Below, one piece after another: positions 36,628 to 45,446 of a DNA stretch of 64,000 nt. The number at the start of each line of letters is the position of its first letter. Within the stretch, counting starts at the first letter, position 1. Source of the DNA: Chrysogorgia sp. JL179-B06 (taxonomy: Eukaryota > Cnidaria > Anthozoa > Scleralcyonacea > Chrysogorgiidae); contig JAYKKM010000224.1 in the NCBI GenBank assembly GCA_035772405.1, positions 1,709,001-1,773,000 on the forward strand, in the 5' to 3' direction. The notes beneath the pieces were generated by a model. It made no database searches. It had not been told where the DNA came from and was given only the letters and a program-made list of their open reading frames with translations. The position numbers and the translations under genes were made by a program.

Positions 36628-37437
36628 TCACAGATAGAGTATTCGATGAAAGTATCTTTGGTGATTAGATAGTGTGGTTTCACTCTTGAATCTCCTATTG
36701 CAGTACTCACACAGGACTCTGGAGTCTCTCATATATGTCTCTATGAAATGTATTATCTCGTGTTGGTCTGAGGATAGTAACGTGTTGTACCCTTGTGATC
36801 TTAGTCTCCTTAATACCCTCATCTGGTTATTCCTAATAACCCCATTACCTTTCGGTGTTTTGAACTCTATAGCAAAACCATTGTATCTCTTGTGTAGTTG
36901 CGGAACTATCAAATCTGGTTGTCCACCACTGTAACCCTTCTTCCATCCATCTATTCTCCTAGCAGATGTGTCTTGGTACTCTCCCAACCCTGGGATGACT
37001 ATTGTTGGATGGTACTCTCTAATATATTTTACAATGTCGTAGTGTAAATCTGTCTCATTCATGATTGATAACTGGTTGTATTGTGTGTAAACACCTGTTT
37101 TTCTAATAGATGGTAGGACTTCTGTGAATATCCATTTTCTAAAAGTCTCAGCTGACTCTAACTTAGATGAGAATATTAGTCTATACAAACCACTCTCGTT
37201 TATTTGCCAAACTCGTCTATTTCGACACTCGGACCCTAAGGTCCCGAGACAGGACCTTAGCTCCCAAACCTCTCTTTTCTCGTCATCTACCACATGTTCT
37301 TGTATTGCTTTAGAAGGTCTTTTATAACCTAACACCTCGGCTACTTCTTTTCCGTAGAACCATATATTGTCTCCATCCTTAATAGTCGTGACTGATTCCT
37401 CCTCGAAGATGAATTTTCTAATGAGACTCATTACCAT
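36628..37437 (-). CDS. BRO-N + VRR-NUC-like nuclease + C2H2 protein
   Basis: 269 residues. Residues about 8-118 match BRO-N: NIWFYGKEVAEVLGYKRPSK, INESGLYRLIFSSKLESA, FRKWIFTEVLPSIRKTGVY. Residues about 128-235 look like a VRR-NUC/PD-(D/E)XK nuclease: GYSGGQPDLIVP supplies the aspartate and GFAIEFKTPKG the E-x-K. The end (about 243-263) is a C2H2 finger, CEYCNRRFKSETTLSNHQRY. BRO-N domains bind DNA in baculoviruses and phage antirepressors, so this may be a sequence-guided nuclease. No counterpart in the inner element. It has the outer promoter-like motif. Confidence 0.8.
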   Translation of the reverse strand: MVMSLIRKFIFEEESVTTIKDGDNIWFYGKEVAEVLGYKRPSKAIQEHVVDDEKREVWELRSCLGTLGSECRNRRVWQINESGLYRLIFSSKLESAETFRKWIFTEVLPSIRKTGVYTQYNQLSIMNETDLHYDIVKYIREYHPTIVIPGLGEYQDTSARRIDGWKKGYSGGQPDLIVPQLHKRYNGFAIEFKTPKGNGVIRNNQMRVLRRLRSQGYNTLLSSDQHEIIHFIETYMRDSRVLCEYCNRRFKSETTLSNHQRYFHRILYL

Positions 37438-37459
37438 ATATTATACCACATGTTTTATT
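37438..37459 (-). promoter_or_regulatory. Outer-element promoter-like motif, copy 2
   Basis: On the minus strand AAAACATGTGGTATAATAT directly precedes the ATG at 37437. Confidence 0.65.
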
Positions 37460-37613
37460 TATATGTCTAAACAACTCATCGAAACAGGACCACCAGGTCC
37501 CGAATCGGGACCTCATGTGTAAACGACCCTTCTACCGGTCACGTGTAGTGTCTTAATATTTTACTATTATTAGCACGCTATTAGAACATCTTAATTATCG
37601 TCTTCAAAGTAAT

Positions 37614-37676
37614 AGTTATTTTTTAGGAAAATCTGACCCCCCGTTTTGGGGGGTCAGCTATTCTTAAAAAATAACT
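37614..37676. terminator. Two-tier hairpin
   Basis: Inner stem CTGACCCCCC / GGGGGGTCAG with loop GTTTT, enclosed by an outer stem AGTTATTTTTTA / TAAAAAATAACT. Confidence 0.7.
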
Positions 37677-37700
37677 GCTCAATACAAACGTTTCCCAACC

Positions 37701-37721
37701 AACACCTTGTTTTAAGGTGTT
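37701..37721. terminator. Short hairpin
   Basis: AACACCTT / AAGGTGTT, 8-bp stem, loop GTTTT as in the adjacent hairpin. Confidence 0.6.
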
Positions 37722-37849
37722 AGCTCTCGTCGTCTTTCATGTGGAACACACTCTTAGTTCAGATATGAATACCGTGTTTGATTGTGAGTTTAAAGGGGGC
37801 GTCGAAACGACGGGGCCTAAAAAACAATAGTTCGTCTTGTATTTGTCGT

Positions 37850-38374
37850 CTACGTGTTTAAAGGGGTGTCAGGATCGGACCCCCCTTGTGTCTCGTCATA
37901 TATTTTATTGTACCTTTTCACCATTCCATTGATTGGTGGGCACAAGTCTGTCACAATATCGTCCAACACTTTAACGTCTGAGAGGAACATTGACTCGTTG
38001 TAAGGAAGACCTCTAAGATACGATCTTAGTTGTGTCAGTATCTTTTTGTAGCTAGTGTGTGCGAACTTACAATGCTCCACTCTACTCGGCAGATTGGATT
38101 TAGCTAAGTAACCTTGGATGATCACACCAGGACCACTAATACAAGCAATGATTAGAGGGTTAGCGGTTATCGATCCAGCTACAATCCCTACTGTCGTTAA
38201 CCCTATGCTAATCATGTTTAACGATAGTTTAATTTTCTTCAACCTCTTGTATTTCCATTTGTAACAGGCTTCTAGTTTGTGGTAGTACGCGTACAAACGT
38301 TTGAGCTCTAGCACCTCTTCCTCTGACATATCCTTTGATATGTGATTGAAATCAACAACTGACTTCTTCCTCAT
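37850..38374 (-). CDS. SLATT-like two-TM protein, outer element
   Basis: 174 residues. Helical N-terminus (LKRLYAYYHKLEACYKWKYK), two hydrophobic segments (LNMISIGLTTVGIVAGSI and PLIIACISGPGVIIQGYL), then CKFAHTSYKKILTQLRSYLR, the helix that follows the TM pair in SLATT proteins. Sequence similarity to the inner protein (31730-32464) is weak, but the architecture is the same. The start overlaps the stop of the upstream LamG-like gene as TAATG. Confidence 0.55.
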   Translation of the reverse strand: MRKKSVVDFNHISKDMSEEEVLELKRLYAYYHKLEACYKWKYKRLKKIKLSLNMISIGLTTVGIVAGSITANPLIIACISGPGVIIQGYLAKSNLPSRVEHCKFAHTSYKKILTQLRSYLRGLPYNESMFLSDVKVLDDIVTDLCPPINGMVKRYNKIYDETQGGSDPDTPLNT

Positions 38375-39327
38375 TAACTTACCCCATATTCCTTCATCAT
38401 ATCTCTACCAACTAATATTATGTCTCGGCTCGTCATGTAACCAGAGACAATCCTCACACCGTAGAACTCTATCAAAGACGGGTACTTATAGGGTGCGAGT
38501 GGTATTTTTGGTCGATGCACTCCAAATATAGTTACGTAAGGAGACCCTATCTCTTCGTAATTAGCTGTGAAGTCTGAGTCTGTTGATCTTACGTTGTTCA
38601 CCTTAACGTAGGAGTTACCCATCCGCCAATGTATTGATATCATATGTCTCTTGGTGGTATCGATGTTATTTGGGATTGTACACGTGTACTCCCTTGCTGG
38701 AGCGCCACCACCATATGATAATTTGTCACTCTCACCTCCTTTGTATCCTATGTATTTGTCCCACGATCCATCATCGTTTGAGATAATCGCCTCCCAATCT
38801 TTCGTAGAAACCCTCGTGGCTAACCTCACTACCATAAAAACGGATATGTCACAGTATTGCATACGTGGACAGTTAAAATGCACTCCAGCTTCAAACGGAA
38901 TTGGAGTTAGCTCGGGGGATAGGAAGCTATGACCATTGTTAACACCAATAATAGGACCATACGTTGGATCGTATTGTACTAACATGTTCGTTTTATCTCT
39001 AATGGTTTTCACTTTATTTGTTCCACTGTGGTATTCCACCATACTCATAGCATGATTTGTGACGTTAAAATCAAATAGAACGTTATAGGACTGCGTTCTA
39101 AAGTATTGCGATAAGTATACGGACTCCAACACTTTTTTACTGACAGCATCCAAATCATCTTCTGGATCTGCTATGTTTTTGAGTGCCCTGAACGCCATAT
39201 CTATATCTCCAGACATCCTCCCACCGCTAACGCTTAACTTAGGGTCACTGTCTAGGTGTCTCTTTGCTCTTCTTAATATTTTGTCTCTCTCGTAGTCTCT
39301 GTCCTCAAACCCATAACTTAGACTCAT
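38374..39327 (-). CDS. LamG-like jelly-roll protein (homologue of 22998-23741)
   Basis: 317 residues, longer at the N-terminus than the inner protein. The conserved lectin-like core includes CDISVFMVVRLAT, SNDDGSWDKYIGYKGGESD, LSYGGGAPAREYTCTIPNN, ISIHWRMGNSYVKVNNVR and EFYGVRIVSGYM. A virion surface attachment protein is plausible. Intact. Confidence 0.65.
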   Translation of the reverse strand: MSLSYGFEDRDYERDKILRRAKRHLDSDPKLSVSGGRMSGDIDMAFRALKNIADPEDDLDAVSKKVLESVYLSQYFRTQSYNVLFDFNVTNHAMSMVEYHSGTNKVKTIRDKTNMLVQYDPTYGPIIGVNNGHSFLSPELTPIPFEAGVHFNCPRMQYCDISVFMVVRLATRVSTKDWEAIISNDDGSWDKYIGYKGGESDKLSYGGGAPAREYTCTIPNNIDTTKRHMISIHWRMGNSYVKVNNVRSTDSDFTANYEEIGSPYVTIFGVHRPKIPLAPYKYPSLIEFYGVRIVSGYMTSRDIILVGRDMMKEYGVS

Positions 39328-39331
39328 TATG

Positions 39332-40980
39332 TTATAACATATATTTGCTTACTAAGTAGCCAGACGCAGCCGAAACCACTAGAACTAGCCCCAACTCTGT
39401 CGTGTTATCACCTGGTGTCACCTTTGATGCCTCCAGACGGTGTGTCACTTTTGGTGTCACCAGACGATTCGTCACCTTTGGTTTATCAAGTGTCTCCAGG
39501 TGCTCTTCCTGGTGTGTCACGTTTGGTGTCAGACGATTCGTCACCTTTGGTTTATCAAGTGTCTCCAGATGCTCTCCACCTTCTTGGTGTACTTTCTTGA
39601 CCTCTGTCGTTTCTGTGTAGTTTAACCCACTATTTACTCCAAACTTCATACTCTGTGTAGCAGTCTTCAATAGGTTGTTGTACCCAGCGATTTTGTTCTT
39701 GAGGATTACCACGTTACTTGGCATTAACCACGTAGACGGTGATAGCGCAAGATTTTGGACAACGTTAGTATCTCTAATCGACTTGTTCATGTTGAGAATC
39801 CACGTTGACACGTCGTAGTTTGTAACACTATCCTCCACCAACTTTCGGAACTCTTGCTGAGTCTCTAGACTACCTGCGGAATCACCAACGACTGACACAC
39901 GTGTTCTAGCTTGTGCACCAAGTGTAGAGTAAACAAAGGCCTCTATGGACTGGTTTAGATATTGTCTCCCAATGTTGGTGAGACCATTCGACACCAAAGG
40001 AACGTATCGTTTGTAGTCGTTCTTAACGTCGTTAATCGTGAAGACTCTCTCCTCACCTGTTGTACAGTCAGCAAGGACTTTACCCTGGTAGTAATGTTTT
40101 CTAGGAATCTTGTCTGTCTTACCATACAATTCTCCAGCATCAAACTCTCTACTTATCGATCTCATACTCTCACCACCTTCCATCCTTCTGAGAAGTCTTC
40201 TAACAGTAAAGTACAGATGAAACCTCATTACACTCGTGATAACAGGGTGAACTTCTTGCGAGGGTGACAAGTGTTGTAACGACACTCCACAACAGAAACT
40301 TGCACAATAAGTCGCAAATACTACTCTATAGTAGCTCTCGTTGTCGTCCCACTTTGACTTTGTCTTTGACGTGGTGATTTTTAATATTGGTAGCTTTGAG
40401 AGAAAGTAGCTCTTTCGATTAACGAAGACTCTAAAGTTATTCACTGGGTAGTTCAACACGTTTTCCGTTGGATAACCATCCCAAAGTCCCCAGTGGTTCT
40501 TACGACCTTTCGGTAGTGGTTGGATAGTTCCACCAGATAGCCATATTTCTGGAAACTTGTTGTTGTGTAACCAAATCCACATACTCTTGTCGTTTTTGAA
40601 GGTATCACTATAGTTATGTTCGTACTTATGATGTCGTTGTTTCTAAAATATATGTCAACGCCATTAACCTCACCATCTTGTGAGACAGTTGGATCGAACT
40701 CAAACTTGCTCAAAGTGATGTTAGGATACTTTTTCACTAGATTCAACTTAGCCACTCGTATGGCATTAGCTATCTCTTTTTGGTTAGCTATCATTGGTTT
40801 GTTTATCGTTAGATACTTAGTATACTCCGGGTTACTCTTAAACCTACTCGAGTCTATCGAAACGTCACCAATATTAGTTTTCGTCACGAAGAATATATGT
40901 ATATGCATATTGTCGTCAACATCAAGAAAAAACCTATTCTTGTCAGCATAAGGGTACTTTCTTTTGAATGCGTCCATCAT
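39332..40980 (-). pseudogene. Homologue of the 478-residue anchored protein, frameshifted
   Basis: The N-terminal part is open at 40453-40980 and the remainder at 39332-40582 in another frame. Homology switches frames at about 40580-40610, just after the NNDIIST block. The N-terminal unit is duplicated relative to the inner protein (KRKYPYADKNRFFLDVDD and VKKYPNITLSKFEFDP). The linker contains tandem repeats (ETLDKPKVTNRL, 39412-39590) and the protein ends in a hydrophobic anchor (LGLVLVVSAASGYLVSKYML). The break is described only. Confidence 0.75.
39412..39590. repeat. Coding tandem repeat in linker
   Basis: Two copies of a unit of about 65-70 bp encoding HLETLDKPKVTNRL on the minus strand, in the linker before the membrane anchor. 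Confidence 0.8.
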
Positions 40981-40997
40981 AACATACCGTACGTTAT
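40981..40997. promoter_or_regulatory. Compact bidirectional promoter, outer element
   Basis: AACATACCGTACGTTAT is the whole gap between the divergent ATGs and has a CGTACG centre. It occupies the same position as 25182-25202 in the inner element. Confidence 0.5.
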
Positions 40998-41644
40998 ATG
41001 AGAGTGGTAGTATTGATTATAGTGGTTCAACGAAAACTACAGACCTACCAGAGTCAATTATAACAACTAACTCAGACCCTCACTTACTAGTGAAGAAGGC
41101 AACCATCTTTTGGGACTATGTTAACGTAACCACAGCTAACAACGAGATAACTTATAACAGTAGTGACCACGTTTTTAGCCCTGGGTATCACACCTTTAAA
41201 ATGATCGCCGACGACTTGAGAGAGTTAGGAGACGTCAAGCTAGTAGCTAACAGATATGACTCGACGTGTACGATAACAACTGATCAACAAATAGAACTGT
41301 TTAAATTTGGACAACTTTTAGGATTTGACGAAAACACTACAATAGTCACCACAAAAACCAGTCCCAACGTTGTGAACGTTAACAGAGGACTGAAATACAT
41401 ACAAGTAACATCTAATATTGTGGACAGATCTAAGAACATAGTTAATGGTAACAAAAGTGATTGTATCGCAGTACTGCCAATAACTAGCACGCAGACACTT
41501 AAGGGCTCTGTACAACATTTTGGTGTTGGGTCGAAAATCCCAATAAACAAAGGAGTCATCAACCAACTAGAGTTCAAGATAACAGATCAGGACGATAACA
41601 GTGTTAACGTTGGTGAAGTGTTGTTAGATTTACACATCACGTAG
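40998..41644 (+). CDS. Candidate penton / minor capsid protein, outer element
   Basis: Homology to the inner 229-residue protein is clear from HLLVKKATIFWDYVNV onward: FSPGYHTFKMIADDL, LFKFGQLLGFDENTT, NRGLKYIQVTSNIVD, CIAVLPITSTQTLKGS and GEVLLDLHIT. The expected start (ATG at 40998, next to the bidirectional promoter) is one base out of frame with this region, whose own frame runs back to 40964 inside the neighbour. So either a small indel lies in the first codons or translation starts elsewhere. Possibly a pseudogene. Confidence 0.55.
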
Positions 41645-41649
41645 TGTAT

Positions 41650-42728
41650 ATGGAGCAAGAACTAAGAGATATTTACTACAACCCATCAACTGGTTACCAA
41701 TCTGCTGAGAGGCTGTACCAAAAGGCACAAGAAGACGGTCTAAACGTTAGTAGGGCAAAGATAAAGGACTGGCTAAAATCCCAAGACACATACACTAGGT
41801 ACAAACCAGTTGTTAAGAAACATAAGTTTAGACAAACGTTTGTTGACTATCTGGGTGAGCAGATACAGATGGACTTGGTTGATATGGGCAAGTACAAGCA
41901 CAAGAACAACGGGTACTACTGGATACTAACAGCCACCGAGATCCTTAGTAGGTATGCTTTCGCAATACCTGTCTATAGGAAAGATACGAAAAACATGACT
42001 AAGGCTGTCGCAAAGTTACTGGAGAAGGCTAAGGTTAGATTTGGCGAGTATCCAAAGCTAGTTCAGTTTGACGATGGTAAGGAATTCTACAACGTTGGTG
42101 TGAAGGATCTATTGGATAAACACAACGTGAAGTACTTCAGCACGAACTCTGATAAAAAGGCAGCAGTCGTGGAACGGTTTAACAGAACACTCAAGACGTC
42201 TATGTGGAAATACTTCTACAGTAAAGGAACGTACAAGTGGATAGACATTTTAGACCAACTCGTTGAGAATTACAACAATACCAAACACAGTACTATTCTA
42301 ATGAAACCTAAAGATGTGAGCAAGAAAAACGAAAACGAAGTATGGACGACATTGTTTGGACACCATTTCGGTGACTACCCACTGCCAAGGTTAAAGTAGG
42401 TGAGACTGTCAGGATATCAAAGCATAAGAGCATATTCGCAAAAGGGTATGAGGCTAACTTCACTGAGGAGCTATTCAAAGTGACAAAAGTCATACGTGGT
42501 GACCCTCCCCTTCATGGTCCTCTATCTCGTACACGGTAACCCATCATTGGTAAGTTTTATGAGGAAGAGTTGTCAGCTGTTGACAAAAAAGACGATGTTT
42601 ACAAGGTCGAGAAGATAGTGAAGAGAAAGAAGGTGGGAGGTAAGGAGATGGTTTTGGTTAAGTGGCTTGGTTATGATAGTAAACACAATTCGTGGGTACC
42701 AGAAAGCGATATTCAAAATATCGAGTAG
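41650..42728 (+). pseudogene. INT: Outer Polinton integrase with chromodomain, broken
   Basis: ATG at 41650. The catalytic core is intact: QMDLVDMGK, QFDDGKEFYN and VVERFNRTLK hold the D, D and E. A frameshift of about one base near 42397 gives an early stop at 42399. The barrel (SKHKSIFAKGYEANFTEELF) and the chromodomain (MVLVKWLGYDSKHNSWVPES) continue in the other frame to 42728. In between, 42506-42538 is inverted and brings a second stop. The protein is clearly homologous to the inner integrase. The breaks are described only. Confidence 0.92.
42506..42538. other. 33-bp micro-inversion inside the integrase
   Basis: The segment makes no homologous protein as it stands, but its reverse complement is in frame with both flanks, has the expected length relative to the inner integrase and encodes a plausible acidic strand. 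The boundaries lie in GGTGACC (42499-42505) and GGTAACC (42535-42541), near-palindromes that act as short inverted repeats. Confidence 0.8.
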
Positions 42729-42734
42729 TGTATA

Positions 42735-44162
42735 ATGGCTGAAGGAGGATTTGATGAAATCGAAATGCAAGACCGTGACAAGTTTGAGAAATATACAGAC
42801 GAACAGTTAGAAGAAGAGTTCGACATGCTCAATAATATACTCACAGAAGATGAGACAGGACTAGAATATAGTGGTATACACGACAGAATCACTAGGGTAG
42901 AAATAGAGATGGAGAAGAGAGACATAGCACACAGAGTACAAAACAGATATATGGAGACATTATTCACAGGCGGAAAAGATGGGAAAACAGTGTTAATCAC
43001 TAGTAAGGGCAGTGATGTCACCGCTAAGGCCCCAGCAGTAGTGTTTGCTAAACCGGTGACATATGGTGACGTCCATGATGAGAGCTTCAATTTAGCTTTT
43101 GAAGAGTCGAACGAAATCGAAAGAAGACTGAAAGAACTAAAAGGAGACAATAAAAAGTTAATAGTAAATGGTGTAAAAAGAACCAATCTAATAGATAGAA
43201 AAATACATAGATTGTATAAAAAAAGACTTAGTCATGACGATGTGTCAAGGAATATAGTCAATAGGTCATATGTGACACCCTCAGGTTCTATTCTTTTCAA
43301 ACCGGTAGGAGAAGACGGCGAATATTTGAAACCTAAAATAATACTAAAACCTGGAAAAAATGGTTTGATCTACAGTAAAGACAGTAGAAGTAAAAGTGCG
43401 ATTGAGCAGTTTAAGAAGTTAGTCGAACAAATCCCTGACACAACAACAACTGACGTTAGAACAGGATACACCCCAACAACTGACGATAGAACAGAAGACA
43501 CCACAGTTTCAAGTGAAGACTTCCCAGTAATTGAAACAGAAGCGAACCAAGATAACGTATTTGGGTTAACAGAAAAAGAAAATAGCGAGTTAAGAGGCGT
43601 CCTAAACTCAAGTGATACAATCGATCCAGACACTAGACCACAATTTCTAAGAGCACAAGCCGACTATTTTCAGGACGCTATTAATAAGACTGTAGACCTT
43701 ATCAACAGAGAGGAAGTCGATTCCACAGAGAAGTTCGAGTTGAATGAACGATTGACAGGTCTCAAGACAGCTAGGGATAGAACCTTAGATCAATTGGAAC
43801 TTGAGGAGGTTAGAGAACAACAAGAAGAGGACATCACTCGGTTACGAAAAATAAAGGAGTGGTTTAAGGAAAATTGGTTAGGTGCCTCAGCTTTAGGAAT
43901 AACCATAGCCTCTTTTATCACCACAATTATAATATCTGCTAGAAGTGTAATCTTCAAAGGTGGTCAAACACTTGGAAAACTAGGAAAAGCTATAGCTAAT
44001 CTAGCCACAAAGGCTGGCCCTCTACTGTCTGGACTGCTAAACATGGTGGCGACTGTGCTAAAGTGGGGAGCTGCAGGCATATCTTGGTTAGCGTCTAATT
44101 TATGGATCCTAGCGATAGCACTAGCTTGGTTCGTCTACGACCAGTACAAACAGAGGAAATAA
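42735..44162 (+). CDS. Multi-pass C-terminal membrane protein, outer element
   Basis: 475 residues, homologue of 26985-28163. Starts MAEGG; long acidic/coiled N-terminal region, then KIKEWFKENWLGASALGITI, FITTIIISARSVIFKGG, GPLLSGLLNMVATVLKWGA and NLWILAIALAWFVYDQY with a basic end. Longer than the inner copy in the disordered middle (TTTDVRTGYTPTTDDRTEDT, an internal repeat). Intact. Confidence 0.75.
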   Translation: MAEGGFDEIEMQDRDKFEKYTDEQLEEEFDMLNNILTEDETGLEYSGIHDRITRVEIEMEKRDIAHRVQNRYMETLFTGGKDGKTVLITSKGSDVTAKAPAVVFAKPVTYGDVHDESFNLAFEESNEIERRLKELKGDNKKLIVNGVKRTNLIDRKIHRLYKKRLSHDDVSRNIVNRSYVTPSGSILFKPVGEDGEYLKPKIILKPGKNGLIYSKDSRSKSAIEQFKKLVEQIPDTTTTDVRTGYTPTTDDRTEDTTVSSEDFPVIETEANQDNVFGLTEKENSELRGVLNSSDTIDPDTRPQFLRAQADYFQDAINKTVDLINREEVDSTEKFELNERLTGLKTARDRTLDQLELEEVREQQEEDITRLRKIKEWFKENWLGASALGITIASFITTIIISARSVIFKGGQTLGKLGKAIANLATKAGPLLSGLLNMVATVLKWGAAGISWLASNLWILAIALAWFVYDQYKQRK

Positions 44163-44184
44163 AACATGTGTTATAATATATAGC
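44163..44184 (+). promoter_or_regulatory. Outer-element promoter-like motif, copy 3
   Basis: AACATGTGTTATAATATA followed by TAGC and the ATG at 44185, the capsid candidate. Confidence 0.65.
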
Positions 44185-45429
44185 ATGAATACTAGTGAAA
44201 AAGAGTTGCTTCCCGGATATAGACGTCGTGAAATATCTGCTATCAAAGGCACAAGAACCCGTCATGTTGTGACGCTAAACCCTAACAAAGCCAATCCAGA
44301 GGAGGAGTTATACATTGATATCCCAAGAACAAAGGGTAACACTTGTTTGGTACCCTCCAGTTTCCATCTTCTATTCGACTTCAAAAGTGCGAACGTGAAA
44401 TCATGGTTTCTTAACAACCTTTCGAGACTACTCTCTGAAAAACTGGTGATAAAATTAGCAGGTGAGACTGTGTACGACAACTGTGGTGAGAGTGTTATCG
44501 GTACGTACAAAGACTTATGGAGATCTAAAACAGAACGAACGGCTATGGTTGAATATGGTCTAGCAAACGAGAACCTTCGAAAGTTAATCTCGAAGGATGA
44601 CAGCGGCGCTGCCAGTGGAGACGTACAAAAAGTTAGCGATGGTCTGATGTTCTCTATTCATGGCACCAAGCAAAAGATTCAACTTGACAAGATTCTAGAA
44701 GATCACGGTCTATACGTACCATACAACATGAACAACAGTTTCAGGTACATAATCACACTCCCCAAAGCATCTGATATTATGGTGGCTCAATCTAACGAGG
44801 CTGTGGCTGGCTACACGTTAGAGAACCTTGAGTTGGAGTACGAAACTATTGAGAGTCAAGAGATCGCTGATGAAGTATCATATCTATACTCATCTGGTAG
44901 ATCTCTATCATACGAACACATAACACTAATGAAGACTGTGGAGTGGGATAAAGGAATCACACTTGTGAACGAAAATATTAACCTACCAAGAAAATCAATG
45001 AAAGCTATCGTTCTACTCTTCACAAATAAGATAAGAAATGATAGTGAGGAGTTCGTCTATCCAAACATAGAGTCAGTCAAACTCACTATTGAAGGTGTAC
45101 CAAATATGGTATACAGTCAAGGAATACCGAAATCAAGACTCTGGGGAGAAGCGAAAAGACTATTTGGACGAAAACTAGACTGTGACCAGCATATGACTGT
45201 CCAAAAATTCTACAAAGACGGTTTCGCTTTGGTTGTTGACCTCAGATCTATCGAAGATAACGCGAAAGTCGCCACTGGAAAAAAGATCGTGAACACTCAG
45301 TCAGGAATATTGATGGCAATCAATAAAGAAGCCACAACAGCGAACGTCATGTGTAGAATATTCGTACTCTCCGACGGACTCCTTATCGTAAACCTTATCA
45401 ACAACGATCTACAATCAATCCAATACTAA
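44185..45429 (+). CDS. Candidate major capsid protein, outer element
   Basis: 414 residues, collinear with 28859-30079 and intact. Conserved: TRTRHVVTLNPNKANPEEEL, YDNCGESVIGTYKDLW, RKLISKDDSGAASGDV, YTLENLELEYETIE, NENINLPRKSMKAIVLLFTN, TIEGVPNMVYSQGIPKSR and the end NDLQSIQY, nearly identical to the inner NLKSIQY. Function inferred as for the inner copy. Confidence 0.6.
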   Translation: MNTSEKELLPGYRRREISAIKGTRTRHVVTLNPNKANPEEELYIDIPRTKGNTCLVPSSFHLLFDFKSANVKSWFLNNLSRLLSEKLVIKLAGETVYDNCGESVIGTYKDLWRSKTERTAMVEYGLANENLRKLISKDDSGAASGDVQKVSDGLMFSIHGTKQKIQLDKILEDHGLYVPYNMNNSFRYIITLPKASDIMVAQSNEAVAGYTLENLELEYETIESQEIADEVSYLYSSGRSLSYEHITLMKTVEWDKGITLVNENINLPRKSMKAIVLLFTNKIRNDSEEFVYPNIESVKLTIEGVPNMVYSQGIPKSRLWGEAKRLFGRKLDCDQHMTVQKFYKDGFALVVDLRSIEDNAKVATGKKIVNTQSGILMAINKEATTANVMCRIFVLSDGLLIVNLINNDLQSIQY

Positions 45430-45446
45430 AACATATAGTATTCTAT

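Larger units (their letters stand above)
37460..37849. other. Non-coding gap with stacked hairpins
   Basis: This is the largest gene-free gap of the outer element. It holds AGGTCCC-GAATC-GGGACCT (about 37490), the large nested hairpin at 37614-37676 and another at 37701-37721. It lies downstream of the minus-strand SLATT-like gene, so it is probably a 3'-end-forming region. It could equally be a structured RNA or origin. Confidence 0.5.

Noticed and set aside
39402..39625. Three overlapping plus-strand ORFs
   Set aside because: They are shadows of the tandem-repeat linker encoded on the minus strand.
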